Shown: positions 50,772-58,208 of the stretch, piece after piece
Layout of the letters: every line of letters begins with the position of its first letter
Numbering within the stretch: the stretch's first letter is position 1
From: an uncultured Bacteroidales bacterium
GTDB lineage: Bacteria > Bacteroidota > Bacteroidia > Bacteroidales > UBA932
Direction of reading: 5' to 3'
Assembly (NCBI GenBank): GCA_944325495.1
Contig: CALVAD010000002.1
Span: 62,001-126,000 of the forward strand
DNA: 64,000 nt
Notes under the pieces: model-generated
What the model was told of the DNA's origin: nothing
Database searches by the model: none
What the model saw: only the letters and a program-made list of their open reading frames with translations
Translations under genes and position numbers: made by a program

Positions 50772-52952
50772 TCAGGAGCGCTTCTTTCCGGCGGATCCGC
50801 CCTTCGTCTGGCGGCCGGACTTTCCGGAATGGCCGGAGCCGGATTTCTTCGCGCGGCCCTTCCTCTTTCCGGCTTCTTCACGGACTTCCGGGACGAAAGC
50901 GTCGTCGTCCGCAGGACGGTTCTCCGCCGACAGATCCTCGATCAGCTCATAGTCGAGCAGACGCTGCTCGAGATTGGCGTTGGTCACCTTGATCCTGACC
51001 TTGTCGCCGAGACGGTAGACCTTGTGGGTGCGACGGCCCACCAGCCTGTAGCGGGCCTCGTCGAAGAAGAAGAAATCGGACTTGATCTCGCGCAGGGACA
51101 CCATACCTTCGATCTTGGTAGGCTCTATCTCCACATACATGCCCCATTCGGTGATTCCCGAGACCGCTCCGTCGAACTCCTGACCGACCTTGTCCTGCAT
51201 GAACTCCACGAGCTTGTATTTCACCGAAGTACGCTCGGCGTCGGCGGCAACCATCTCCCGCTCGGAAGCGTAGCGGCATTCCTCCTCGTATTTCTCCTTG
51301 ACTTCGCTGTCGCCTCCGGCAAGATAGCGGGCGAGCAGACGGTGCACCATGAGATCTGGATAACGGCGTATCGGAGAGGTGAAGTGGGTGTAGAACCTGA
51401 ACGCGAGGCCGAAGTGGCCTATGTTGTCGGTGCTGTAGATCGCCTTGGCCATGGAGCGCAGGGCCAGATTCTCGAGCGCCGCATATTCGGGCTTGCCCTT
51501 GGCCGAGTCCAGCAGACGGTTGAGTTCCGCGGCAATGGCACGGCCCTGGGCGTTCTCCACCCTGTAGCCGAAGCCTTTCGCGAACACGCGCAGCCCTTCG
51601 AGCTTGACCTCGTTGGGCTCGCCGTGGATACGGTAGACGAAAGTCTTGGGATTCTTCGCGGGGACGCCGTTCATCCTGCCGCCCGTCGCCACATATTCCG
51701 CCACGGTCCTGTTGGCCAGCAGCATGAATTCCTCGATGAGCCAGTTGGCCTCCTTGGAGACTTTCTCGTAGACATCCACCGGCTTACCCTTCTCGTCGAC
51801 CAGCACCTTCATCTCCGGACGGTCGAAATCTATCGCTCCCGCCTTCCTCTCGGCGGCCTTCATGATGCCGGCCAGACGGTTGAGTTCGCGTATCGCCAGC
51901 GCAAGTCCGTCCGATTCGGGCACGCTGTCGGCCTCGATGATTCTCTGCGCTCCGTCGTAGTCGAGCCTGCGGTCGGAGCGTATCACCGCCCTGCCTATCC
52001 AGCTGGACAGCACCTCGGCCCCGGGGCTCATCTCGAACACCGCGGAGAACACGAGCTTGTCCTCGTCGGGACGCAGCGAACAGAGCTTGTTGCACAGCTT
52101 CTCGGGAAGCATGGGCACCGTGCGGTCGACCAGATAGACGGAGGTGCCGCGGTTGCGCGCCTCCCTGTCGACTATGCTGCCGGGCGTCACATAGTGGGAG
52201 ACGTCGGCGATATGCACGCCTATCTCATAATTGCCGTTGTCGAGACGCCTGAACGACAGGGCGTCGTCGAAATCCTTCGCGTCGGCCGGGTCTATGGTGA
52301 AAGTGAGACGGTCGCGGAAGTCCTTGCGGCCTTTGAGATCCTCGTCGCTTATCTGCTCCGGAATGCTGTCGGCCGCGTTCTCCACCTCAGGCTCGAAGCG
52401 GTAAGGCAGATTGAACTCCGCGAGTATGGCATGCATCTCGGTATCGTTCTCGCCGGGCATTCCCAGCGCGTCGGTTATCACGCCGAACGGGTTGCTCTCG
52501 CCACGGTGCCAGCCTTCCACCACGGCTGCGACCTTCATTCCGGGCTCGGCGCCCATGGACGCGGCTTCCGCAGGATCGACGGAAATGTCGTATGGCATGG
52601 AACGGCTCTGCATCAGCACCCAGGCCTGGCTGCCGGCCGTATGATATATTCCGACGAAAGGCTTGCCGGACCTCTCCACGATCTCCACCACCTCGCCTTC
52701 GCGACGGCGCCTTTCGTCCTTGGACGGCTTGTCCTTGGTGACCACCACCCTGACGGTATCCCCGTCGAGAGCGCGTCTGGTCTTGGAGGCCTTGACGAAG
52801 ACGTCGTCATCCTGGCCTTCCACTATCACGAAGATGTACCCTTCGCGGGTCATCTGGACCTTGCCGACAACTTCGGGCAAGGCTTTGCGGGCCTCATGTC
52901 TCTTCCGGCCCTGCCGCATCTGCTTGCGGCCCTTACTGTTCTTCTCCTTCAT
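50772..52952 (-). CDS. rnr: Ribonuclease R
   Basis: RNase R is a processive 3'-5' exoribonuclease. From MKEKNSKGRKQMRQ (start 52952) the protein has 726 residues: cold-shock OB domains, the RNB catalytic domain with FTIDPADAKDFDDALS (the conserved Asp cluster), HIADVSHYVTPGS and NHFG-type GHFGLAFRFYTHFTSPIRRYPDL, an S1 domain (GMYVEIEPTKIEGMVSL), and a basic Lys/Arg/Gly tail. A TTG seven codons upstream would lie within the promoter box and was rejected. It has a strong terminator. Confidence 0.95.
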   Translation of the reverse strand: MKEKNSKGRKQMRQGRKRHEARKALPEVVGKVQMTREGYIFVIVEGQDDDVFVKASKTRRALDGDTVRVVVTKDKPSKDERRRREGEVVEIVERSGKPFVGIYHTAGSQAWVLMQSRSMPYDISVDPAEAASMGAEPGMKVAAVVEGWHRGESNPFGVITDALGMPGENDTEMHAILAEFNLPYRFEPEVENAADSIPEQISDEDLKGRKDFRDRLTFTIDPADAKDFDDALSFRRLDNGNYEIGVHIADVSHYVTPGSIVDREARNRGTSVYLVDRTVPMLPEKLCNKLCSLRPDEDKLVFSAVFEMSPGAEVLSSWIGRAVIRSDRRLDYDGAQRIIEADSVPESDGLALAIRELNRLAGIMKAAERKAGAIDFDRPEMKVLVDEKGKPVDVYEKVSKEANWLIEEFMLLANRTVAEYVATGGRMNGVPAKNPKTFVYRIHGEPNEVKLEGLRVFAKGFGYRVENAQGRAIAAELNRLLDSAKGKPEYAALENLALRSMAKAIYSTDNIGHFGLAFRFYTHFTSPIRRYPDLMVHRLLARYLAGGDSEVKEKYEEECRYASEREMVAADAERTSVKYKLVEFMQDKVGQEFDGAVSGITEWGMYVEIEPTKIEGMVSLREIKSDFFFFDEARYRLVGRRTHKVYRLGDKVRIKVTNANLEQRLLDYELIEDLSAENRPADDDAFVPEVREEAGKRKGRAKKSGSGHSGKSGRQTKGGSAGKKRS

Positions 52953-52961
52953 AATCAGGCG

Positions 52962-52969
52962 CAAAGTTA
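52962..52969 (-). promoter_or_regulatory. -7 box of the rnr promoter
   Basis: Minus strand TAACTTTG matches TAnnTTTG and ends nine bases before the rnr ATG. The nearest TTG upstream is spaced 23 bases, longer than usual. Confidence 0.5.
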
Positions 52970-53020
52970 GCAAATAGTTCGATACTTTTGCCCAATAGCC
53001 GGTGCAAGTATATGACCGGA

Positions 53021-53132
53021 ACGCGGAAGCATGCCGCCTCCCGAGAGGTTCCGCTGCGCTTCATCGATGCTGCGCATCGCCCGCTCACAGCCGCGGGCGG
53101 CCAGCCTCTCGGGAGGCGGCATGCTTCCGCGT
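53021..53132 (-). repeat. Structured intergenic repeat, GNA-hairpin family copy 3, with 28-bp perfect inverted arms
   Basis: The arms 53021-53048 and 53105-53132 are perfect 28-bp inverted repeats ending inside as GAGAGG/CCTCTC. The 56-base loop, read on the minus strand, starts CTGGCCGCCCGCGGC, continues with CGATGC-GCA-GCATCG and ends AAGCGCAGCGGAA. It is nearly the same as the loop at 58109-58166. The element lies between the divergent promoters of rnr and the DUF5020 gene, so it is not a simple terminator. Confidence 0.85.
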
Positions 53133-53183
53133 CAACCTTGCATTCCTATATCTGCCGTTGCGCCCCGGCAATTGAAAACGAGC

Positions 53184-53214
53184 TTGCATTGCGCCCGGCT
53201 TCTCATTATATTTG
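53184..53214 (+). promoter_or_regulatory. Promoter of the DUF5020 gene
   Basis: TTG (53184-53186), 20-base spacer, TATATTTG (53207-53214). The box ends eight bases before the ATG at 53223. Confidence 0.7.
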
Positions 53215-53222
53215 CTGCCATT

Positions 53223-53990
53223 ATGAAAACGAAGACGATATTCCATGCTGCGGCGGCCGCGCTTGCGCTGCTCGCAGGCACAATGGCCGGCGCCCAGACC
53301 AACATACAGATACAATACGACTTCGGCGCCGACAGACAGCACGCGACCACGACGCTCGAAGGCTTCTACAACGACAGCTGGGGCAACACCTTCTTCTTCA
53401 TCGACCACGACTTCAACTCCCGGAACTCGGCCGGAGAAGTCATAGCGCCGAGCGGGACCTATCTGGAAATCGCCCGCTGCCTGAACTTCTGGAAGGAGAC
53501 CGCACTGGCGCCGCTGAGCGTCCACATAGAATACGACGGCGGAGTTTACCGCGGATATACGATCAACAACGCGTTCCTCGCCGGCATCGACTGGTTCCTG
53601 CACAGCGCGGACTACAGGAACACGCTGAACCTCAAGGTCCTGTACAAATACATCGCCTACACGGATCCGGAATTCAGGAGCCGCGTTCCCATGCAGTTCA
53701 CAGCCGCATGGACCATGAAGGATCTCTTCGGACTCCGGGGGCTGACCTTCACCGGCTTCGCCGACTTCTGGTGGGAGGACCACAGCCTGCTGAGCGACCA
53801 TTACGGAGAGATACTGCCCCAGACCTCGCACTGCGTGTTCATCTCCGAACCACAGCTCTGGTACAATGTAGGGCGGCACTTCGGCTGCGGGAACCTCAAT
53901 GTCGGAGGGGAGGTCGAACTCTCATTGGACTTCGGGACATCCAGAGGCTTCTGGTGCCGCCCCTGCGCCGGCGTCAAATGGGTCTTCTGA
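53223..53990 (+). CDS. DUF5020 family outer-membrane protein
   Basis: The 255-residue protein has a signal peptide (MKTKTIFHAAAAALALLAGTM) and a beta-rich mature part matching DUF5020: NIQIQYDFGADR, GNTFFFIDHDFN, YLEIARCLNFWK, HIEYDGG, LTFTGFADFWWED, FISEPQLWYNVGRHFG, and a final GVKWVF ending in aromatic Phe, as for outer-membrane barrels. It resembles Tsx-like nucleoside channels by pattern. The start is set by the signal peptide and promoter; the frame upstream runs through the repeat element. Its 3' end converges on the alpha-galactosidase gene, four bases away. Confidence 0.85.
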   Translation: MKTKTIFHAAAAALALLAGTMAGAQTNIQIQYDFGADRQHATTTLEGFYNDSWGNTFFFIDHDFNSRNSAGEVIAPSGTYLEIARCLNFWKETALAPLSVHIEYDGGVYRGYTINNAFLAGIDWFLHSADYRNTLNLKVLYKYIAYTDPEFRSRVPMQFTAAWTMKDLFGLRGLTFTGFADFWWEDHSLLSDHYGEILPQTSHCVFISEPQLWYNVGRHFGCGNLNVGGEVELSLDFGTSRGFWCRPCAGVKWVF

Positions 53991-53994
53991 CAGA

Positions 53995-56187
53995 CTAAAG
54001 CGCAGTCACGGCCAGCACATGGCTGACGCCGGACAAAGTGCCGAACACGTCCAGCCCGACCTTCATCAGGTAATCTCCAGAGTACGCCTGCCCGTCCGAC
54101 GCGAGCCTGGACCTGGTTCCCGGCATCAGATTGATTTCCTCGACCCTGTACATCCTGTCAGGATCGAGCCCCTGCATCCTTACGGGGAACAGCTTCTCGC
54201 CATAGCGGGGATGGAGGTCATACGCGAACAATATCGCCTGACTCCGGTCCGCGCTGACATAGTTCACGGCGGCATGGTTGCATTCGTAAGGTGAGACGAG
54301 GCGGTACTGCTCACCGTCCATTATGGCCGGGCTGAAGCGTTTCCAGTTGGCGACGGCCGCCCGGCAGTATTCAAGTTCCTCCGGCTCCAGCTCGTCGAGC
54401 CCGAGGTCGAAGCCGAGCTTGCACATCGAGGCCACATCGGTCCTGAACTTGACGGAGGTGCTGCGGTTCCATCCCGTCACATGGGCGCACATGGCCTTGG
54501 CCGGGAAGAAATGCGAAAAGCCCCACTGTATGTAGATGCGCTCGAAAGGATCGGTGTTGTCGCTGCACCAGAACTCCGTAAAATACTTGAGAGCCTCGTA
54601 GTCGCAGCGGGCGCCCCCTCCGGAGCACATCATCATGGGCACGTCGGGCCATTTCTCACGCAGGCGCGCGAGCACATTGTAGACGCCGCGCACATGGTCG
54701 ATATACAACTGCCCCTGCCGGTCCTTCAGATACGGCGAATAGATATTGGTCACAGGGCTGTTGCAGTCCCACTTGAAATACGCCACGCCCGGATTCTCCG
54801 ACAGTATGCGGTCCACGACCCCGAACACATAGTCCTGCACCGCAGGATTGCAGAGATCCAGCACGAGCTGGTTGCGGTAATAATAGGTCTCCCTGTTGGG
54901 ATAACGTATCACCCACTCGGGGTGCTTCTCGAACAGCTCGCTCTTCGGATTGACCATCTCGGGCTCTATCCAGATGCCGAACTTCACTCCGGCATCCGAG
55001 GCGGCATCCGAAAGGGCCTTTATGCCGCCGGGCAGCTTGGTGCGGGTCACCTCCCAGTCTCCAAGCCCGGCCCTGTCGTTGCTCCGCGGATACTTGTTGC
55101 CGAACCAGCCGTCGTCGAGCAGGAACATGTCCACTCCGAGGGCGGCCGCCTCGTGCATTAGTCCGGTCAGCTTTTCCTGATCGAAGTCGAATCCGGTGTT
55201 CTCCCAGTTGTTGAGCAGGGTCATCCGGCTCCCCTTTCCGTCCATCAGCTGGTACTTCCGCGCCCAGGCCTGCAGGTTCCGGCTTCCGGGACCGGTGCCG
55301 TCGGGGCTCAGCGTGAAGACGAACTCCGGGGTTGTGAAGACCCGGTCCGGATCAAGACTGTAGGCGGACGCATACGGGTTGATCGCAGGGATGACCCGCA
55401 GGTTGCCGGCATTGTCGACTTCGAAGGTCATGCTGAAGTTCCCGGTCCATCCTATGGTCCCCATGAGGACTTCGCCTTCGTCCTCCCGCACGGGAGCGCC
55501 GAGACCGAGCTCGAAGAAGGGATGCATGTGCATGGCCGCGCGGCTGCCCAGCTTGGTGTCGAGAATCTTCTTTCCCGGACGCAGCTGCTGGCTGCTCATC
55601 TGGACCTCCCTGGCCCAGTCGCCGCTGAATTCGGTCAGCCAGTATTCCGGCCGGCTGAAATACAGCATCGTGGAGGCGTATCGGGTCAGCGTGACCGGTT
55701 TCCGCTCATGATGCCGTATCTCCGACCAGGTCTTGAACACGTTCTCCTCGGCGTATGCGACATAGTGGAGCGTGACCTCTACCGGGTACTGGTCGTCGCG
55801 GAGCGTTATCTCGGTATGAGTTCCGCCCTTGACGGGCTCCGAATGCGATGAGACATAGTAGAGCCAGGTGGAAGGATTGCCGTCGTTGTGCGTCACGGCT
55901 ATCGCCGGCTCGAAATAGTCCTCGTTGCCGGAGCTGGAATACACTTCCCAGCCCCTGCGCGACACGCTCCCGTCGGAACCGGCACGGACAGCCCAGGGCA
56001 GGTTCCGCAGGTCGCTTTCGTGCAGCAGCCTCTCACCGAACCACGACTGATACAGCCGTCCGTTTTCGGCGACCTGCAATATCAGCTCCGTGTCATCGGT
56101 CTGAATGCGTATGAATTTCTGCACGGCTTCTTCCGCGCGAAGCATGGCCGAACATGCCAGCATGGCAGCGAGAACGAGAACTTTCAT
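53995..56187 (-). CDS. GH36 alpha-galactosidase, exported
   Basis: The 730-residue enzyme has a short signal peptide (MKVLVLAAMLACSAMLRAEE) and the GH36 arrangement: an N-terminal beta-sandwich, then a TIM barrel with FLLDDGWFG, GIWIEPEMVNPKSEL, the nucleophile Asp in AYFKWDCNSPVTN, CSGGGARCDYEAL, and the acid/base Asp in EFWCSDNTDPFERI, and a C-terminal beta domain. It should release alpha-linked galactose from raffinose-type or galactomannan oligosaccharides in the periplasm. It follows gpmI by 12 bases and is probably cotranscribed. No SusCD pair is adjacent. Confidence 0.94.
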   Translation of the reverse strand: MKVLVLAAMLACSAMLRAEEAVQKFIRIQTDDTELILQVAENGRLYQSWFGERLLHESDLRNLPWAVRAGSDGSVSRRGWEVYSSSGNEDYFEPAIAVTHNDGNPSTWLYYVSSHSEPVKGGTHTEITLRDDQYPVEVTLHYVAYAEENVFKTWSEIRHHERKPVTLTRYASTMLYFSRPEYWLTEFSGDWAREVQMSSQQLRPGKKILDTKLGSRAAMHMHPFFELGLGAPVREDEGEVLMGTIGWTGNFSMTFEVDNAGNLRVIPAINPYASAYSLDPDRVFTTPEFVFTLSPDGTGPGSRNLQAWARKYQLMDGKGSRMTLLNNWENTGFDFDQEKLTGLMHEAAALGVDMFLLDDGWFGNKYPRSNDRAGLGDWEVTRTKLPGGIKALSDAASDAGVKFGIWIEPEMVNPKSELFEKHPEWVIRYPNRETYYYRNQLVLDLCNPAVQDYVFGVVDRILSENPGVAYFKWDCNSPVTNIYSPYLKDRQGQLYIDHVRGVYNVLARLREKWPDVPMMMCSGGGARCDYEALKYFTEFWCSDNTDPFERIYIQWGFSHFFPAKAMCAHVTGWNRSTSVKFRTDVASMCKLGFDLGLDELEPEELEYCRAAVANWKRFSPAIMDGEQYRLVSPYECNHAAVNYVSADRSQAILFAYDLHPRYGEKLFPVRMQGLDPDRMYRVEEINLMPGTRSRLASDGQAYSGDYLMKVGLDVFGTLSGVSHVLAVTAL

Positions 56188-56199
56188 GGCAGCGCGACT

Positions 56200-57720
56200 T
56201 TAGATCAGAGGCTCGGCCGTCATCGCGGCGGGCTGGGGAATGCCCATGAGCTTGAGAATCGTCGGAGCGACATTGCACAGAGCCCCGTCCCTGACGGTCT
56301 TCACCTCGTCTCCCGCGCCGATCACGATGAACTGCACCGGATTCAGAGAATGGGCGGTGTTGGGGGTGCCGTCCTCATTGACAGCATGGTCCGCGTTGCC
56401 GTGGTCGGCGGTAAGCAGAACCACATAGCCGTGTGCGAGAGCGGTGGTCACCACGGCCTCCACGCAGCCGTCGATGCAGCCGACGGCGTTGCATATCGCA
56501 TTGTAGACGCCGGTATGTCCTACCATGTCACCGTTGGCGAAGTTCAGGATGACCATGTCCTCCTTCTCCTCGCGCAATGCGGCGCAAAGCTTGTCGGCCA
56601 CCTCGATCGCGCTCATCTCGGGCTGCAGGTCGTAAGTGGCGACCTTCGGGGAGTTCACGAGTATGCGGTCCTCGTTCTCGAACGGGGTCTCGCGGCCGCC
56701 GTTGAAAAAGAAGGTCACGTGGGCGTATTTCTCGGTCTCGGCGATGCGCAGCTGACGCTTTCCGGCCTTGGCGACCGTCTCTCCGAGGGTGTCGGTCACC
56801 TCCTCCTTGTCGAAGAGTATGTGGACTCCGGTGAATGAGGCGTCGTAGGGGGTAAGGCAGCAGTAGTAGAGCGGCAGCGTGTGCATTCCCTCCTCGGGCA
56901 TGTCGTGCTGGGTCAGCACCGCGGTAAGCTCGCGGGCGCGGTCGTTGCGGAAATTGAAGAAGATCACCGCATCGTTCGCCTCGACTTTCGCAACGGGGGC
57001 GCCGTTTTCGGTGATCACGACGGGCTTCACGAACTCGTCGGTCACATCGGCGTCGTAGGACGCCTGCATGGCCTCCACGGCGGAAGCGAACTGCGCTCCC
57101 TTGCCCTCGACGAGCATGTCGTAGGCCTCCTTGACACGAGCCCAGCGCTTGTCGCGGTCCATCGCGTAGAAGCGGCCGCAGATAGTGGCTATCTTTCCAG
57201 TAGTGGCGGCCATCTTCTCCTCAAGCTCCCTGATGAAGCCGATTCCGCTGTGGGGGTCGGTGTCACGGCCGTCCATGAAGCAGTGCACATAGACCTTGTC
57301 GAGACCTTCCTGCCTGGCCACCGCGAGGAACTCGTAGAGATGGTCGAGGCTGGAGTGCACGCCGCCATGGGAGCAGAGGCCCATGAAATGGAGCTTGCCG
57401 CCGCTGTTTTTCACATAATCGTAGGCCGCGCGTATCTCCTTGTTGTCGAGGAGCTTGTGGTCGCGGCAGGCCATGTTGATCTTGACGAGGTCCTGATACA
57501 CGACGCGGCCGGCGCCGAGATTCATGTGGCCGACCTCGGAGTTGCCCATCTGGCCGTCGGGCAGGCCGACATACTCGCCGCAGGCCTGGAGGTGAGACAT
57601 GGGGTATTTCGCGCGGAGGCTGTCGATGAAGGGGGCGCCCTGCGTGTAGATCGCGTTGGACTTGTCGTGTTTCCCTTCGCCCCAGCCGTCCAGAATCATC
57701 AGTAGTACTTTTCTGTTCAT
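56200..57720 (-). CDS. gpmI: 2,3-bisphosphoglycerate-independent phosphoglycerate mutase
   Basis: GpmI interconverts 3- and 2-phosphoglycerate with two Mn ions and a phosphoserine. The 506-residue protein has the metal Asp11 in [10 protein letters not shown], the catalytic Ser61 in [17 protein letters not shown], the substrate loop [22 protein letters not shown], and the metal cluster [13 protein letters not shown]. Length is normal. Upstream is a long hairpin-rich spacer with no clear promoter box; the alpha-galactosidase gene follows closely. Confidence 0.96.
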   Translation of the reverse strand: MNRKVLLMILDGWGEGKHDKSNAIYTQGAPFIDSLRAKYPMSHLQACGEYVGLPDGQMGNSEVGHMNLGAGRVVYQDLVKINMACRDHKLLDNKEIRAAYDYVKNSGGKLHFMGLCSHGGVHSSLDHLYEFLAVARQEGLDKVYVHCFMDGRDTDPHSGIGFIRELEEKMAATTGKIATICGRFYAMDRDKRWARVKEAYDMLVEGKGAQFASAVEAMQASYDADVTDEFVKPVVITENGAPVAKVEANDAVIFFNFRNDRARELTAVLTQHDMPEEGMHTLPLYYCCLTPYDASFTGVHILFDKEEVTDTLGETVAKAGKRQLRIAETEKYAHVTFFFNGGRETPFENEDRILVNSPKVATYDLQPEMSAIEVADKLCAALREEKEDMVILNFANGDMVGHTGVYNAICNAVGCIDGCVEAVVTTALAHGYVVLLTADHGNADHAVNEDGTPNTAHSLNPVQFIVIGAGDEVKTVRDGALCNVAPTILKLMGIPQPAAMTAEPLI

Positions 57721-57774
57721 ATTCTTTTGTCTTTTGAATTAATTCTTCTTGTCGGACCATGCGTTAAGCCTCGC

Positions 57775-57854
57775 CGCGGCAGACCTGACTGCCTCCGGGC
57801 AGTAGAACCCGACGCGCAACCCTATACTGCCCGGAGGCGGCCAGGCCTGCCGCG
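57775..57854 (-). repeat. Stem-loop, CCGGRCAGTA family copy 1
   Basis: GCCTCCGGGCAGTA (57791-57804) pairs perfectly with 57825-57838; CCTG/CAGG and CGCGGCAG/CTGCCGCG extend the stem outward across small internal loops. The 20-base loop, read on the minus strand, begins TAGGGTTGCGCG. Confidence 0.8.
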
Positions 57855-57965
57855 TTCTGTGCCTGAAACGACTGCATCGCAATGTCCGGTCTCAGGCTCG
57901 GTCCGGAATGCAAAATTGCCAATTATCCGGCAGATTTGCAACGGATTTACTGCTGTTCCGGGCAT

Positions 57966-58043
57966 GCTGACGAATGGAAAACTTCCGGACAGTATAGGGT
58001 CGTGCGTTGGTCCTTACTGTCCGGAAGTTTTCCATTCGTCAGC
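57966..58043 (+). repeat. Stem-loop, CCGGRCAGTA family copy 2
   Basis: A perfect 29-bp stem (57966-57994 with 58015-58043) closes a 20-base loop beginning TAGGGTCGTGCG. The inner stem CCGGACAGTA and loop match copy 1 in opposite orientation, while the outer 19 bp of stem are unrelated. Confidence 0.85.
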
Positions 58044-58097
58044 CTTGCGGCCTTCGCAATATTTCAGCCACTGAGCGGCCGCCGCGATGCGTCCAAG

Positions 58098-58177
58098 GGT
58101 TCAGAGAGGCTGGCCGCCCACGGCCGTGAGTGGGTGCCGCGAAGCGGCAGGATGGAGCGAAGCGGAACCTCTCTGAA
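58098..58177 (+). repeat. Structured intergenic repeat, GNA-hairpin family copy 4
   Basis: Arms GTTCAGAGAGG (58098-58108) and CCTCTCTGAAC (58167-58177) enclose a 58-base loop that starts CTGGCCGCCCACGGCC, holds TGCCGC-GAA-GCGGCA and ends GAGCGAAGCGGAA. It matches the loop at 53049-53104 with paired changes in its internal stems. GCGAAGC occurs twice. Confidence 0.85.
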
Positions 58178-58208
58178 CACTTATATTCATCACGGCAATA
58201 TCTCGCAA

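Larger units (their letters stand above)
57721..58208. other. Hairpin-filled spacer between the M3 peptidase and gpmI genes
   Basis: No gene is supported in these 488 bases. Three large stem-loops (57775-57854, 57966-58043, 58098-58177) take up about half of it, and a small TTGCG/CGCAA hairpin lies near 58044-58058. The rest includes CCGGCAGATTTGCAA near 57928, related to the mini-hairpins at 38.3 kb. Confidence 0.7.

Noticed and set aside
53031..53222. Longer N-terminus for the DUF5020 protein
   Set aside because: It would translate the palindromic repeat and put 64 residues before a good signal peptide; a promoter lies between.
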